DNA of 64,000 nt from Oceanobacillus polygoni (GCF_008304605.1 NZ_PIJY01000030.1:284361-348360), one strand, 5' to 3'. Numbered from the stretch's first letter, positions 17,176 to 27,069 are shown. The notes: generated from the sequence alone by a model not told the origin. Made by a program: numbers and translations.

Positions 17176-18369
17176 TTAATTCGAGATAGACGCTTTCTGT
17201 TTTGGTATTTCTCTTGTTTCATTCTCATCCTTTAGAAGGTCGTCTAATGTCTCTTTAAAAATAGCTTCGATTTCCTCTGTTGCTTTATCTCCTTTTACTT
17301 CATTATAGAATGCTTTAAAGAGGTCTAAATCACTCATCTTACTTCGATTAATCGCTTGATCTTCTGTCAATAACATAGGTATGACAGAATGGTTTTTACG
17401 TTCTACATGCATCGCGTTTGGATAGACAGACCGCACCTTCTCCATCGGTGACAGAACTGGAGTCTCATCCAATAACCGAACAAAGACATAGTCTTCATTT
17501 ATTGGACGATTTAATAAATCCTCTACGTAAGCTTCAACGGTGCGTATGTCTCTCCGCGGTATTAGCAGGCGCTTTTCAACCGTAATATTCCCTAGAGCAT
17601 CCATCTCCACAATATGGAACCCTTTTTTATGATGTTCCTCGGATAAAGAGTATTTTAAAATCGATCCAGCATAACGAATTTTTTCATCCAATACATAGTG
17701 CGCCTGATGCAAATGCCCTAATGCTGTATAATGAAATGGCATATAGTGTTCACCAGCAACATATTCTGCACCACCTATGGAAAGCGGGCGCTCCGAATCA
17801 CTTGTATTTTCTTCTTCTTTCGCATGAGGGGTCACAAATGCATGACCAACAGCGACATGTCGAGCGTTTCCATCGAGCTGTCGTGATATTTGTTCAATTA
17901 TCTTTTTCGTTGCGTCATCATGTGAACGGATTTCTTCATCTTCCAAAACATTCCTTACAACACTTGGATCACAGTACGGAATGAGATGAAAATGAACCTC
18001 CCCGAACTCATCTTCTAAAATAACCGGCTTCATTTCTTTCGATAGATTACCGACAATGTGAAAACCATGATGCTTCATCAAGCTGCTTCCAAAGTTTAAT
18101 CTGCTCGGGCTGTCATGGTTTCCCGCGATAGCAATTACAGGCGTTTTTAATTTTTGAACAATCGTTTCTAACACATTATCCAATAAATGAACTGCTTCAA
18201 TCGGTGGAACAGCTCGATCATATAAATCACCCGCAATGATGACCACATCTGGTTTTTCTTCTTCAACCGCTCGTATAAACTGCTCTAATACATGACGTTG
18301 ATCTTCCGTCATATAGATTCCCTGTACAAGTTTTCCTAAGTGCCAATCTGCAGTATGAAATATCTTCAT
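17176..18369 (-). CDS. sbcD: Exonuclease subunit SbcD (Mre11-like nuclease)
   Basis: 397 aa. The metallophosphoesterase motifs appear in order: FHTADWHLGK (start), IIAGDLYDRAVP, AIAGNHDSPSRL, VAVGHAFVTP and LGHLHQAH. The C-terminal third is the capping domain. It forms the nuclease of the SbcCD complex at DNA ends and hairpins. ATG 18369 opens the operon; the 365 nt upstream hold no recognised gene except the terminator of the MFS gene. Confidence 0.95.
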   Translation of the reverse strand: MKIFHTADWHLGKLVQGIYMTEDQRHVLEQFIRAVEEEKPDVVIIAGDLYDRAVPPIEAVHLLDNVLETIVQKLKTPVIAIAGNHDSPSRLNFGSSLMKHHGFHIVGNLSKEMKPVILEDEFGEVHFHLIPYCDPSVVRNVLEDEEIRSHDDATKKIIEQISRQLDGNARHVAVGHAFVTPHAKEEENTSDSERPLSIGGAEYVAGEHYMPFHYTALGHLHQAHYVLDEKIRYAGSILKYSLSEEHHKKGFHIVEMDALGNITVEKRLLIPRRDIRTVEAYVEDLLNRPINEDYVFVRLLDETPVLSPMEKVRSVYPNAMHVERKNHSVIPMLLTEDQAINRSKMSDLDLFKAFYNEVKGDKATEEIEAIFKETLDDLLKDENETREIPKQKASISN

Positions 18370-18734
18370 CGTGCCTCTCCTTTCGTATACAGCTAATAGT
18401 GAGATTTATAGTTGAATTGGTAAAATGGATGAAGTAAGAACTTCTAAATCTATTATGAGTAGTATACTGTGCTTCTTTCATTGTATCAATGTTATGAAAC
18501 CTCGTCATTATACATATTTCTACCAGTTGTATTCTTTGATTTTTGAATTTCGAATCTATCACTCTCTTGTTTTTTAAATTGGGAAAAGAAAATAGCTGCG
18601 ATAATTAATTTTATTAAAGATTTATTTTTCACTGATTTAGTTTCTAGATTTGTACATGTTATTAAAAAATTGCGCTTCATTCCCTTACAAATATAAATAA
18701 CCCTGATATGAATCGTATCAGGGTTATTATCTAT
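18370..18734. other. Intergenic region upstream of sbcDC
   Basis: No convincing gene. The stretch is AT-rich and contains the exporter's terminator at its right end. A 62-codon minus-strand frame (18492-18680) has no adequate ribosome binding site or recognisable product and was not called. The sbcDC promoter must lie here but no strong -35/-10 pair stood out. Confidence 0.5.
18696..18728 (-). terminator. Terminator of the DHA2 exporter gene
   Basis: AATAACCCTGATA pairs with TATCAGGGTTATT, then TTATATTT on the minus strand, 7 nt after the stop at 18735. Confidence 0.85.
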
Positions 18735-20195
18735 TTACATCAATTTTATATCTCCTTGCTTCGCTCGTTTGATAAAGAACGCAAGGATAACAGCTATTGC
18801 AATAATAAAAGTTGAGATGAAAAATGCATCATTAATTCCACCAAGCATTGCTTCCAAAGCTATTTGCTGCTGCAGCTCCGCTGTCGGACCACCTGCAACA
18901 GCCTCCGTTAAACGGTTTGCATACACACTCTCGCGAATCGACATAATCGTTATTAACAATGCAGTTCCAATCGCTCCAGAGACCTGATTCAACGTATTAT
19001 TCATCGCTGTTCCATGTGGGTAATATTCAGCAGGCAACTGATTTAAGCCGTTGGTCGATACTGGCATCATAACCATGGATAGACCTAACATACGCATTCC
19101 ATGGAGTACCATTAACGTAAAGTAACCTGTCTCAAACGTTAAGTTACTAAAGCAGTACGTTGTTATTGTCATAATCGATAAGCCAACAATCGCTAGCACT
19201 CGTCCGCCATATCTATCAAACAGTCTCCCCGTAATTGGCGACATAAATGCATTTAGAAGAGCTCCTGGTAATAGCATTAACCCTGTATCCATTGGCGAAA
19301 TCCCGCGTATCGTTTGTGCATAGATCGGCAACAATAGAAAACCAGAGAACATTGCAATATTAACAACCACCGAAATGACGGATGCCAACGAGAACATTGG
19401 ATATTTAAACACATTAAAGTTTAGCATTGGCTCCTCTAGCTTCGATTGACGAAGGATAAACCATATAAGTGCTAAAACCCCAATCGTAATAGTTCCATAT
19501 ACTTGTAAACTATCCCAGCCCTTCGATCCCGCTGAACTAAATCCATAAAGCAATCCACCAAATCCGATACTGGACAAAATTAGAGAAAGTATATCTAACT
19601 TAATCGTCACTTTTTCTTTCTTATCTTTTAATAGGAAAAAGCCAAGCAAAAATACAACTGCTGCAATTGGTGTAATAAAATGAAATAGCATTCTCCAATC
19701 ATAATGCTCAACAATCCACCCAGAAAGCGTTGGCCCAATTGCTGGAGCAAACATTAAAATTAGACCAAAGATTCCCATCGCTGTTCCTCGTTTAGCAATT
19801 GGAAAGCTTATTAACATAACATTCATTAATAGTGGCATCATAATTGCGGACCCAGATGCCTGCACCATTCGTGCAGTTAGCAAGACCGGAAATGCATGAG
19901 CGATACCAGCGATAAAAGTTCCACATAAAAATAAACCCATCGCTACTAAAAACAAGCGCCGCACAGAATATTTTTGAATTAAAAATGCTGTTGTTGGAAT
20001 CAATATGCCATTAATTAGCATATATCCTGTTGTTAACCATTGGACGACAGATGTACTCACATCAAGGTCATCCATGATAGATGGCAACGCAATATTTAAC
20101 AGCGTATTATTTAAAAATGAAATAAATGCACCGACCATAAGTATCGCTAAAATACCATACTTTGGCCGGACATTTTGATTGACAGATGGTTCCAT
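18735..20195 (-). CDS. MFS drug:H+ antiporter, DHA2 family (14 TM)
   Basis: 486 aa with about fourteen membrane segments, the length and pattern of the EmrB/QacA (DHA2) family of proton-driven multidrug exporters. Family signatures visible: LNNTLLNIALPSIMDDL (TM1), WLTTGYMLINGILIPTTAFL (TM2), motif C-like GPTLSGWIVEHYDWRMLF (TM5), and LNQVSGAIGTALLITIM in the last third. Monocistronic, with its own terminator. No regulator is adjacent. The compound exported is unknown. Confidence 0.9.
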   Translation of the reverse strand: MEPSVNQNVRPKYGILAILMVGAFISFLNNTLLNIALPSIMDDLDVSTSVVQWLTTGYMLINGILIPTTAFLIQKYSVRRLFLVAMGLFLCGTFIAGIAHAFPVLLTARMVQASGSAIMMPLLMNVMLISFPIAKRGTAMGIFGLILMFAPAIGPTLSGWIVEHYDWRMLFHFITPIAAVVFLLGFFLLKDKKEKVTIKLDILSLILSSIGFGGLLYGFSSAGSKGWDSLQVYGTITIGVLALIWFILRQSKLEEPMLNFNVFKYPMFSLASVISVVVNIAMFSGFLLLPIYAQTIRGISPMDTGLMLLPGALLNAFMSPITGRLFDRYGGRVLAIVGLSIMTITTYCFSNLTFETGYFTLMVLHGMRMLGLSMVMMPVSTNGLNQLPAEYYPHGTAMNNTLNQVSGAIGTALLITIMSIRESVYANRLTEAVAGGPTAELQQQIALEAMLGGINDAFFISTFIIAIAVILAFFIKRAKQGDIKLM

Positions 20196-20661
20196 TAAAT
20201 CTTTTCTCCCTTACACTAAACTAATCATTTATCATTCGAAAATTTCTACTGACATAAATCCTATCATATACCTTTAGTCCAGATAATACAAATAAAATTT
20301 TCATTGTCTTTATCATGCTTTGGGAACCATCTAGAAATGCATAATATTTTTAATAGACTACAAGTCTAGCATAAATAAATAGCAATTTAAGAAAATCGTA
20401 TCCTAATTATATGGTCAAAGCTTTTTAACGTATCGATAAAATAGCACACACATATTTCTTAAAAAAGCAACTAATTCTTTTACCTTTGTGTCCAAAATTT
20501 GTCTATCTCCACTAAATCTACAAATCTTCATGAACATTTTGTGAAGCATTTCTCATACTCTTGTATTTTTTCTTTTTGCGTACTATTATATAGAACGATA
20601 TTCGTGTTTACCTTAATATTGGCGCAAAAAAACAGATAATTTAACAGAAAGGGGTATATAC
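20196..20661. other. 466-bp intergenic region between exporter and qox operon
   Basis: No gene is seen. It must carry both divergent promoters. A possible qox promoter is TTGTGA (20539-20544), 17 nt, TGTATT (20562-20567), about 95 nt before qoxA, with only moderate matches. No operator-like palindrome was recognised. Confidence 0.4.
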
Positions 20662-21573
20662 ATGAAACTTAAATGGACCTTACTAACATTCATTTTCACT
20701 ATAGCCACAGTGTTAACAGGTTGTGAACCTTTACTTGTGTTAGATCCAAAGGGACCACAGGCCCAAACGACTGCTGATGTTATTTGGATATCCATCTACA
20801 CCATGGCGTTCATTGTTATTACCGTACTCGTATTACTTATCATTATCCTTGTAAAATATCGCGCATCTAAACAAGATGATGATTATGAACCACCACATAT
20901 TGAGGGAAATCCTATTGTCGAAGGAATTATTGTTGGTATACCAATTTTAATTGTTATCTTCTTATCTATCGTGTCTGTTGTATCAACATATCAAGTTGAA
21001 ACAGTACCAGAAGGATATGAGGATCAGGAACCGTTGGTAATTTATGCTTCTTCATCTAACTGGAAATGGCATTTCAGTTACCCAGAAGAAGATATTGAAA
21101 CAGTCAATTATGTATTTATCCCAACAGATCGTGCCGTCGAGTTCAAACTGTACTCACATGGTCCAATTACAAGTTTTTGGATACCACAGCTAGCCGGACA
21201 AAAATATGCGATGGCTGACATGGTAACGACGATTAACTTAGCGGCTGAATCCGCTGGAGAATTTATGGGTAGAAATGCAAACTTTAGTGGTGAAGGTTTT
21301 GCTGAAAACACATTTAACGTTATCGCAATGCCACAAGATGAGTTCGATAGTTGGGTAGAAGATATTCACGCTACTGCCGACCCATTAACAGAAGATGTTT
21401 TCGATGAATTATTAGAGCCTGGTCATCTAGGGCAACTCGCTTTCACTGGAACACATTTAGAATTTTCACCAGCACCTGAGGGTGAGCATGGTGGACATAA
21501 TCATGGATCATCAGATGATACGGAAAACTCCGAGGATGATGACCACGATGAGTCAGAACACGATCATCATTAA
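20662..21573 (+). CDS. qoxA: Cytochrome aa3 quinol oxidase subunit II
   Basis: 303 aa. A lipoprotein signal ends at LTGC (Cys21), followed by two membrane helices (about residues 40-65 and 85-108) and a cupredoxin-fold domain (SNWKWHFSYPEE to GEGFAENTFNV). The copper-A cysteines of cytochrome c oxidases are absent, as expected for a quinol oxidase. The last about 30 residues are an Asp/Glu/His-rich tail (EGEHGGHNHG and onward). ATG 20662 follows AAAGGGG. First gene of qoxABCD, with 73 nt to qoxB. QoxA carries the quinol-binding side of the terminal oxidase on the outer face of the membrane. Confidence 0.93.
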   Translation: MKLKWTLLTFIFTIATVLTGCEPLLVLDPKGPQAQTTADVIWISIYTMAFIVITVLVLLIIILVKYRASKQDDDYEPPHIEGNPIVEGIIVGIPILIVIFLSIVSVVSTYQVETVPEGYEDQEPLVIYASSSNWKWHFSYPEEDIETVNYVFIPTDRAVEFKLYSHGPITSFWIPQLAGQKYAMADMVTTINLAAESAGEFMGRNANFSGEGFAENTFNVIAMPQDEFDSWVEDIHATADPLTEDVFDELLEPGHLGQLAFTGTHLEFSPAPEGEHGGHNHGSSDDTENSEDDDHDESEHDHH

Positions 21574-21646
21574 TTAGAAGACTACGAACACAACAGCTAG
21601 ATTACTAATCTAAATGTAGTTGAACTTCTTGAAAGGAGTAACAAAC

Positions 21647-23596
21647 ATGGAATTTTTTGAAAGGTTCGCTATCCCCCATCCAGATCCAATGATTTATGCA
21701 TCCATGGTAGCAATCGTACTTGTTTCCATTGCAATCGTTGCTGGATTAACTTACTTTAAAAAATGGGGCTATTTATGGGACGAATGGTTAACAACGACTG
21801 ACCATAAACGAATCGGAATTATGTATTTAATTTCTGCTTTAATAATGCTATTCCGTGGTGGCGCAGATGCTGTCATGATGCGCGTACAGCTTTCCAGCCC
21901 TGAAATGGAATTTTTAAACGCACAACATTATAACGAGGTTTTCACAACGCACGGAGTTGTCATGATCTTCTTTATGGCGATGCCGTTCGTTATCGGATTA
22001 ATGAACTATATTGTGCCATTGCAAATCGGTGCACGCGACGTTGCTTTCCCGCGACTGAACGCACTTAGCTTCTGGTTATTCTTTGCCGGAGCAATGCTCT
22101 TTAACATTTCGTTTGTTATCGGTGGCTCCCCTGACGCTGGTTGGACCAATTACTTTCCACTAGCAAGTAATGAGTTTAGCCAATCTGTCGGTGTAAACTA
22201 TTACATGTGGGCACTTCAGATTTCTGGGATTGGAACATTGATGACAGGTATTAACTTTATCGTGACGATTTTCAGAATGAGAGCTCCTGGCATGAAATTA
22301 ATGAAAATGCCACTATTTACATGGTCAGCTCTAATCACGAATGTCATTATTGTATTTGCATTCCCTGTATTAACGGTTGCCCTTTTAATGGGAACATTCG
22401 ACCGTCAATTTGGAACATCGTTCTTTGCAACAGGTAATGGTGGAATGGATATGTACTGGGCAAACCTATTCTGGGTTTGGGGACATCCAGAGGTTTACAT
22501 TCTGATCCTTCCAGCATTCGGTATTTACAGTGAGATTATTTCGACCTTCTCAGAACGTAATTTATATGGTTATAAATCAATGGTTGCATCCATGGTACTA
22601 ATTTCCCTACTCTCATTCTTTGTATGGGTTCACCATTTCTTTACAATGGGACAGGGTGCATTAACAAATAGTATCTTCTCGATTACAACGATGGCAATCG
22701 CCATACCAACCGGGATTAAGATATTTAACTGGCTCTTAACGATGTGGAAAGGTAAGATCAGGTTTACCGTTCCGATGCTTTACTCCGTAGCCTTCATCCC
22801 ACTTTTCACAGTCGGTGGAGTAACTGGAGTAATGCTTGCAATGGCAAGCGCTGACTATCAATATCACAATACGATGTTCCTAGTCGCTCACTTCCACAAT
22901 ACGATTATTCCTGGTGTTGTATACGCAATGCTTGCTGGTCTTACGTATTGGTGGCCAAAAATGTTCGGCTTTATCCTGAACGAACGAATTGGAAAATGGG
23001 CTTTCTGGTTTAATGTTGTCGGCTTTGTCTTGGCTTTCTTCCCGATGTACATCACTGGATTAGATGGGCAAGCTCGTCGTATGTACACTTACTCAGAATC
23101 AACTGGGTTTGGTCCATTGAATATGCTTTCGTTTGCTGGAGCAGGTTTAATGGCAATAGCATTTATCCTAATCGCCTACAATATTTTCTATAGTATTAAA
23201 AACTCACCTAGAAATGTTGGAGACGATCCATGGAATGCGCGTTCATTAGAATGGGCAACGCATAATCCAGTACCAGAATACAACTTTGCGATTACGCCTG
23301 AAGTAAATTCTAGCCAAGCACTATGGGATCACAAGAAAAAATCCCATACATTATTCAAAGGTAAAATCGATAAAATCCATATGCCTAATAATAGCGGAAT
23401 TCCTATTATCATGGCTGGTATTTTATTTGTATTTGGATTCTCGTTCGTCTTTAGTATTTGGCCAGCTGTAATCATTGCTGCCATTGCATTCTTCTCCTGT
23501 ATGTTATATAGCTCGTTTGAGAACGATCATGGTCGCTATATTTCTGCTGAAGAAGTGAAAGAAACAGAAGAGAAATTTGGAGGTGCTAAGAAATGA
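21647..23596 (+). CDS. qoxB: Cytochrome aa3 quinol oxidase subunit I
   Basis: The start is ATG 21647, 8 nt after AAAGGAG; a TTG nine codons upstream lies before that site. The 649-aa product has the haem-copper oxidase signature: HGVVMIFF (haem a ligand), WGHPEVYIL with the cross-linked His-Tyr pair, HHFFTMG (CuB ligands) and HFHNTIIPGVVYAM (haem ligands). It reduces oxygen to water and pumps protons. It overlaps qoxC by 4 nt, indicating coupling. Confidence 0.96.
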   Translation: MEFFERFAIPHPDPMIYASMVAIVLVSIAIVAGLTYFKKWGYLWDEWLTTTDHKRIGIMYLISALIMLFRGGADAVMMRVQLSSPEMEFLNAQHYNEVFTTHGVVMIFFMAMPFVIGLMNYIVPLQIGARDVAFPRLNALSFWLFFAGAMLFNISFVIGGSPDAGWTNYFPLASNEFSQSVGVNYYMWALQISGIGTLMTGINFIVTIFRMRAPGMKLMKMPLFTWSALITNVIIVFAFPVLTVALLMGTFDRQFGTSFFATGNGGMDMYWANLFWVWGHPEVYILILPAFGIYSEIISTFSERNLYGYKSMVASMVLISLLSFFVWVHHFFTMGQGALTNSIFSITTMAIAIPTGIKIFNWLLTMWKGKIRFTVPMLYSVAFIPLFTVGGVTGVMLAMASADYQYHNTMFLVAHFHNTIIPGVVYAMLAGLTYWWPKMFGFILNERIGKWAFWFNVVGFVLAFFPMYITGLDGQARRMYTYSESTGFGPLNMLSFAGAGLMAIAFILIAYNIFYSIKNSPRNVGDDPWNARSLEWATHNPVPEYNFAITPEVNSSQALWDHKKKSHTLFKGKIDKIHMPNNSGIPIIMAGILFVFGFSFVFSIWPAVIIAAIAFFSCMLYSSFENDHGRYISAEEVKETEEKFGGAKK

Positions 23597-24189
23597 AGAT
23601 AGATCACTCGCAACCTCTTGAATACAGCACGCATAAGAACGAGATGAATATATTAGGCTTCTGGATTTTCCTAGGCGCTGAAATTATGCTTTTTGCAACA
23701 CTATTCACATCCTATTTCATCTATGAAAACCGGGTTGGAAATGGACCTAGTGGTGCAGAAATCTTTGAAATAACACCTGTTTTAATCGAGACGGTTGTAC
23801 TTTTAACAAGTAGTTTTACAATCGGACTTGCAATTAACGCCATGCGTTTGAACCGACCAAAAGCAATGCTATGGTTCTTAGGTATAACACTAATCCTTGG
23901 CGCAACGTTCCTTAGCGTTGAAATTTATGAATTTGTTCACTACTACCATGTTGGAGCAACATTACAAACGAGTGCATTTACTGGTATTTTATTAACAACA
24001 CTCGGAACACATGGAGCTCACGTAACATTTGGTTTGTTCTGGGGAATAGCTATCTTCTTGCAAATTAAAAAACATGGCTTAACACCAGAAACAGCTAATA
24101 AATCATTTAATTACTCATTATATTGGCATTTTCTAGATGTAATGTGGATTTTCATTTTCAGCTTCATCTACTTGAAAGGAATGATGTAA
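23593..24189 (+). CDS. qoxC: Cytochrome aa3 quinol oxidase subunit III
   Basis: 198 aa with five membrane helices; conserved stretches are LGFWIFLGAEIMLFATLF, ETVVLLTSSFTIGLA and the C-terminal YWHFLDVMWIFIFSFIYL shared by subunit III proteins. It overlaps qoxB by 4 nt and is one base from qoxD. A stabilising subunit of the oxidase, in the membrane. Confidence 0.94.
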   Translation: MKIDHSQPLEYSTHKNEMNILGFWIFLGAEIMLFATLFTSYFIYENRVGNGPSGAEIFEITPVLIETVVLLTSSFTIGLAINAMRLNRPKAMLWFLGITLILGATFLSVEIYEFVHYYHVGATLQTSAFTGILLTTLGTHGAHVTFGLFWGIAIFLQIKKHGLTPETANKSFNYSLYWHFLDVMWIFIFSFIYLKGMM

Positions 24190-24190
24190 C

Positions 24191-24472
24191 ATGAAGGAAT
24201 TATTTCCATTAAAGCAAGTCAATGGCTTTGTTTTCTCATTGCTCCTTACTGTTGTTGCGCTGAGCGTTTACTTCATGGATATGTCATTTAGCTTAGGTAT
24301 GACTATTTTGCTTGTGACAGCTTTTATTCAAGCAATTGTACAGTTTGTCTTGTTTATGCATGCCGGTGAGACCGATGATAAACGAACAATCTACACAACC
24401 TTATACTACAGTGCCTTAATTGCTTTAGTAACTATATTTGGTTCATTACTTGCAATGGTATGGGATATGTAA
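24191..24472 (+). CDS. qoxD: Cytochrome aa3 quinol oxidase subunit IV
   Basis: 93 aa with three membrane helices; the central FIQAIVQFVLFMHAGE is the family hallmark of QoxD/CyoD-type subunits. Last gene of the operon, with a strong terminator 14 nt after its stop. Needed for assembly of the oxidase. Confidence 0.92.
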   Translation: MKELFPLKQVNGFVFSLLLTVVALSVYFMDMSFSLGMTILLVTAFIQAIVQFVLFMHAGETDDKRTIYTTLYYSALIALVTIFGSLLAMVWDM

Positions 24473-24485
24473 AAAAATCAACAAC

Positions 24486-24521
24486 AAAGCGAGCGTCCAG
24501 CATGTGACGCTCGCTTTTTTT
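24486..24521 (+). terminator. qox operon terminator
   Basis: AGCGAGCGTC pairs with GACGCTCGCT (10 bp, loop CAGCATGT), then TTTTTT. Confidence 0.92.
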
Positions 24522-24535
24522 CGTAATTTAAATAA

Positions 24536-24769
24536 TTATAATGTACTTCTCTTCGCCTCATGTTCCTTGTTGATCATTTCTTCTGTTGCAACAAGAAACA
24601 CACCCATTATCCAAATAAATGCAGCACTCATAACCGCACCTACACCAATACCAACTAGCCCTTGGTAATCGCTTACATAAACTCCACAAGAAAAAATGGC
24701 AATTCCAAGGAAAACCAACGTACCACAAATATATTTTACTGCGTTTAATATAGTTGCATGTGCTTTCAT
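24536..24769 (-). CDS. Small membrane protein, unknown function
   Basis: 77 aa; ATG 24769 lies 9 nt after GGGAGG. Two hydrophobic helices (about residues 12-32 and 38-62) are joined by a short loop, and the end is a charged tail (EEMINKEHEAKR). No family recognised. It converges with qoxABCD and ends 15 nt past that operon's terminator. The good ribosome binding site and the membrane pattern support a real gene. Confidence 0.6.
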   Translation of the reverse strand: MKAHATILNAVKYICGTLVFLGIAIFSCGVYVSDYQGLVGIGVGAVMSAAFIWIMGVFLVATEEMINKEHEAKRSTL

Positions 24770-24905
24770 TTGAAACGACCTCCCTTACTTACTATTATTT
24801 ACCACGTTCACACTTTTGTCAAACATTTATTTCTAATTTGTGAACTTTAAAATTAGGTATTGACAAAGTTCCGCAGGCGCCTATTTTTAGCATATGAATG
24901 TATTC

Positions 24906-24938
24906 AAAAAAATAAACCGAGAGCATTACCTCCCGGTT
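24906..24938 (-). terminator. Terminator of the DUF4145-like gene
   Basis: AACCGGGAG pairs with CTCTCGGTT (9 bp, one G-U) and is followed on the minus strand by TATTTTTTTG, 24 nt after the stop at 24962. Confidence 0.8.
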
Positions 24939-24961
24939 ATTATGACTGTTACTCCCCTGCT

Positions 24962-26095
24962 TCAATTAATACTAACGGTAGTGCTGTCTGTTTGGATTTG
25001 TTTCATTTGTTCAAATAAGCTTTTAATCGTACCAATACCCACGTTGTCATACTTAGCTAGAATAACGAGTTCTTTCGGTAGCTGCTCAACTGTTTCCATT
25101 TGATCCTCACGTAGCTGCTTCAATAAACTTGGGAATCCCGAAAACATGTCCTCATGTAGTGGCACCATAGCCAACTCCTCTGTTACAATGAGATACTCTG
25201 CTTTAAAAAAGAAAAATAATTCTCCAGGACGATCTAACATAATTTTTCTTCGTTGTTTCTCTTCTTCGATAAAAACTTCCAATTCTTCAAAAAGTATTTC
25301 TTCATTTTTAGCTTTGTAGCGTTTTACATTTGTTGATAACCCTTCTAAATTATTTGGAAGTTCACTCATGATTCGCGCCTGCTGCTCTGCTCCCAGTCGA
25401 ATTAAGAACATCTCCGAACGTTCAAAACGCTGCGGTAATAGAAATGCATCCCTTAAGAAATAAGGGATTTCCAATTCTCTATCTTTATATACAAGTTTTC
25501 GAATCGTAGTAAATCCTGGAGGTAGTGGTTGTGAAGGTTTTTCTGCGACAAACTCCCCTCCATCCTCACTTTCAAGCTTATCCTCTCTCTCTTTAACCGA
25601 AGCATGTAACAATTGCTCTAAAGCCCCTAAGCGAATTTCTATCTCGGAGATATCATAGTCTTCTTTTCCCTGCGTTGTTGGATCCTGATATTCTGGAAAT
25701 TCAAATTCAAGTGGACCATATGTCTCCACATACCATCGAACAATCACATAGACAGCTTCCCATGACTGTAATGCCTCTGAATACCGGAATTTCCTTGTAT
25801 CATGTGCAGCCTGATTCCCCAACATTCGTACGGTATGCAAAGCATCACGCAGCTCTATCGTTATGTATCCATTATCATTTAGGATATCGATTCGTTCCAT
25901 TAGCTTCATCGATGTTCTAGAGGGCAGCTCTTCCTCTTTCATTACCAACTGTAAGATTGTTTCCACAAAAACTCTTGCATGTGTCAACATTGTCCTTGGG
26001 CTCGTAAAAATACTATTTTCAAGTTCCCTAGCAACATATGCCAGCTCTTTATTCATCTGTTCCAAAAATTGATAGTAATAATTGTCCATCTTCAT
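24962..26095 (-). CDS. DUF4145-like domain protein, unknown function
   Basis: 377 aa; ATG 26095 lies 9 nt after AGGAG. Residues about 10-125 are a helical domain resembling DUF4145 (LENSIFTSPRTMLTHARVFVETIL, then LHTVRMLGNQAAHDTRKF, which has the family's G-N-x-A-H pattern). This domain also occurs in restriction and defence-type proteins. An acidic linker (about 150-190) leads to a C-terminal region of about 190 residues I do not recognise. No signal peptide. Monocistronic. The DUF4145 match is by eye. Confidence 0.65.
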   Translation of the reverse strand: MKMDNYYYQFLEQMNKELAYVARELENSIFTSPRTMLTHARVFVETILQLVMKEEELPSRTSMKLMERIDILNDNGYITIELRDALHTVRMLGNQAAHDTRKFRYSEALQSWEAVYVIVRWYVETYGPLEFEFPEYQDPTTQGKEDYDISEIEIRLGALEQLLHASVKEREDKLESEDGGEFVAEKPSQPLPPGFTTIRKLVYKDRELEIPYFLRDAFLLPQRFERSEMFLIRLGAEQQARIMSELPNNLEGLSTNVKRYKAKNEEILFEELEVFIEEEKQRRKIMLDRPGELFFFFKAEYLIVTEELAMVPLHEDMFSGFPSLLKQLREDQMETVEQLPKELVILAKYDNVGIGTIKSLFEQMKQIQTDSTTVSIN

Positions 26096-26185
26096 TTGTG
26101 TTGTCTCCTAGCTGTAAAAATTCAAGTCAAACTATTATTTTACCATAGAACGGAGGTTATCTGTTTTTATTTTTCTACCAGCATA

Positions 26186-26220
26186 GAAAAAACTACTTAT
26201 CGCATCCACGTAAGTAGTTT
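26186..26220 (-). terminator. Terminator of the TetR-family gene
   Basis: AAACTACTTA pairs with TAAGTAGTTT (10 bp), followed by TTTTTC on the minus strand. Confidence 0.85.
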
Positions 26221-26232
26221 CACTATCTACCA

Positions 26233-27069
26233 TTATTCGAAATTAAAGTGCTTTCGCAGTTTAAAATAAATCGCTTTACATTCAGCGTGATGTCGAATAT
26301 TTTCCAATAACCCACTTACCAGCACTCTACTTAATTTCGGTTTTTGAATCTCTTCTTTCAATAAAATGAGTGATTCTTTTTCAATCTCCCCTTCAATCTC
26401 TCCTAACGCATGATCCATCAGCATGATTATTTCTTCTATTGTTATTTCTTCATGTAATGGCTTCTTCATCAATTGAACGAAGTCTGAAGTCAAGAATGGA
26501 ATTGTTGTATAAGTTGCTAATAAGTTCGTTTTTTCAACAAGCGATTTGCAAAGTGTATCTAAATCAACTTGTAAATTAAGGAAGAAAAAGAGTTCCGAAT
26601 ACGTTTTCATGAATCCTTGAATACAGTATACGAGATCATATTTCATCTGCTCCACTTCATAACCGTAGATTTTCTCTACCATATATAAAACGGACTCCTC
26701 AATCAGCTGACTATAATAACGCATTTTTACAATCAATTCATCATTCAATGTATGGGCTTGCTCTTGAATAAAAATTTTCGCGAACTCAGAATGTTCATAG
26801 TACGAATCAAAACATAAATGGTAAAATTCATATAGGAGTCTATCCTTATCATCTTCACTTCTGACCAAGTAGTCAATGCTTGATACATACTTCATCATAA
26901 AGTGGTCAATTAGAGCTAGAATCAGTGCATCCTTTGACTTAAACGATAAGTAAAAAGCTCCTTTAGAAATACCGCAATGATCTGTTATTTGCTGAATCGA
27001 AGTTGCACTAAATCCTTGCTTTGCAAAAAGCTCTAGTGCCTTATCCATAATTAGTTGTTTTTTTGTCAC
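26233..27069 (-). CDS. TetR/AcrR-family regulator (YerO-like)
   Basis: The start is taken as GTG 27069, 8 nt after AAAGGGAG; upstream frames lack a site. The 278-aa protein has an N-terminal TetR DNA-binding domain (DKALELFAKQGFSATSIQQI, then DHCGISKGAFYLSFKSKDAL) and a long helical effector domain. It is divergent from an RND exporter gene, the arrangement of yerO-swrC in Bacillus subtilis. The 14-bp site TGACCGAGTAGTCA between them overlaps the exporter promoter and is its likely operator. Expected role: repressor of the exporter, relieved by a hydrophobic ligand. Confidence 0.88.
   Translation of the reverse strand: MTKKQLIMDKALELFAKQGFSATSIQQITDHCGISKGAFYLSFKSKDALILALIDHFMMKYVSSIDYLVRSEDDKDRLLYEFYHLCFDSYYEHSEFAKIFIQEQAHTLNDELIVKMRYYSQLIEESVLYMVEKIYGYEVEQMKYDLVYCIQGFMKTYSELFFFLNLQVDLDTLCKSLVEKTNLLATYTTIPFLTSDFVQLMKKPLHEEITIEEIIMLMDHALGEIEGEIEKESLILLKEEIQKPKLSRVLVSGLLENIRHHAECKAIYFKLRKHFNFE

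Noticed and set aside
18492..18680. 62-codon minus-strand frame upstream of sbcDC
   Set aside because: The only GGGA lies directly against the ATG and the product is low in complexity and unrecognised.
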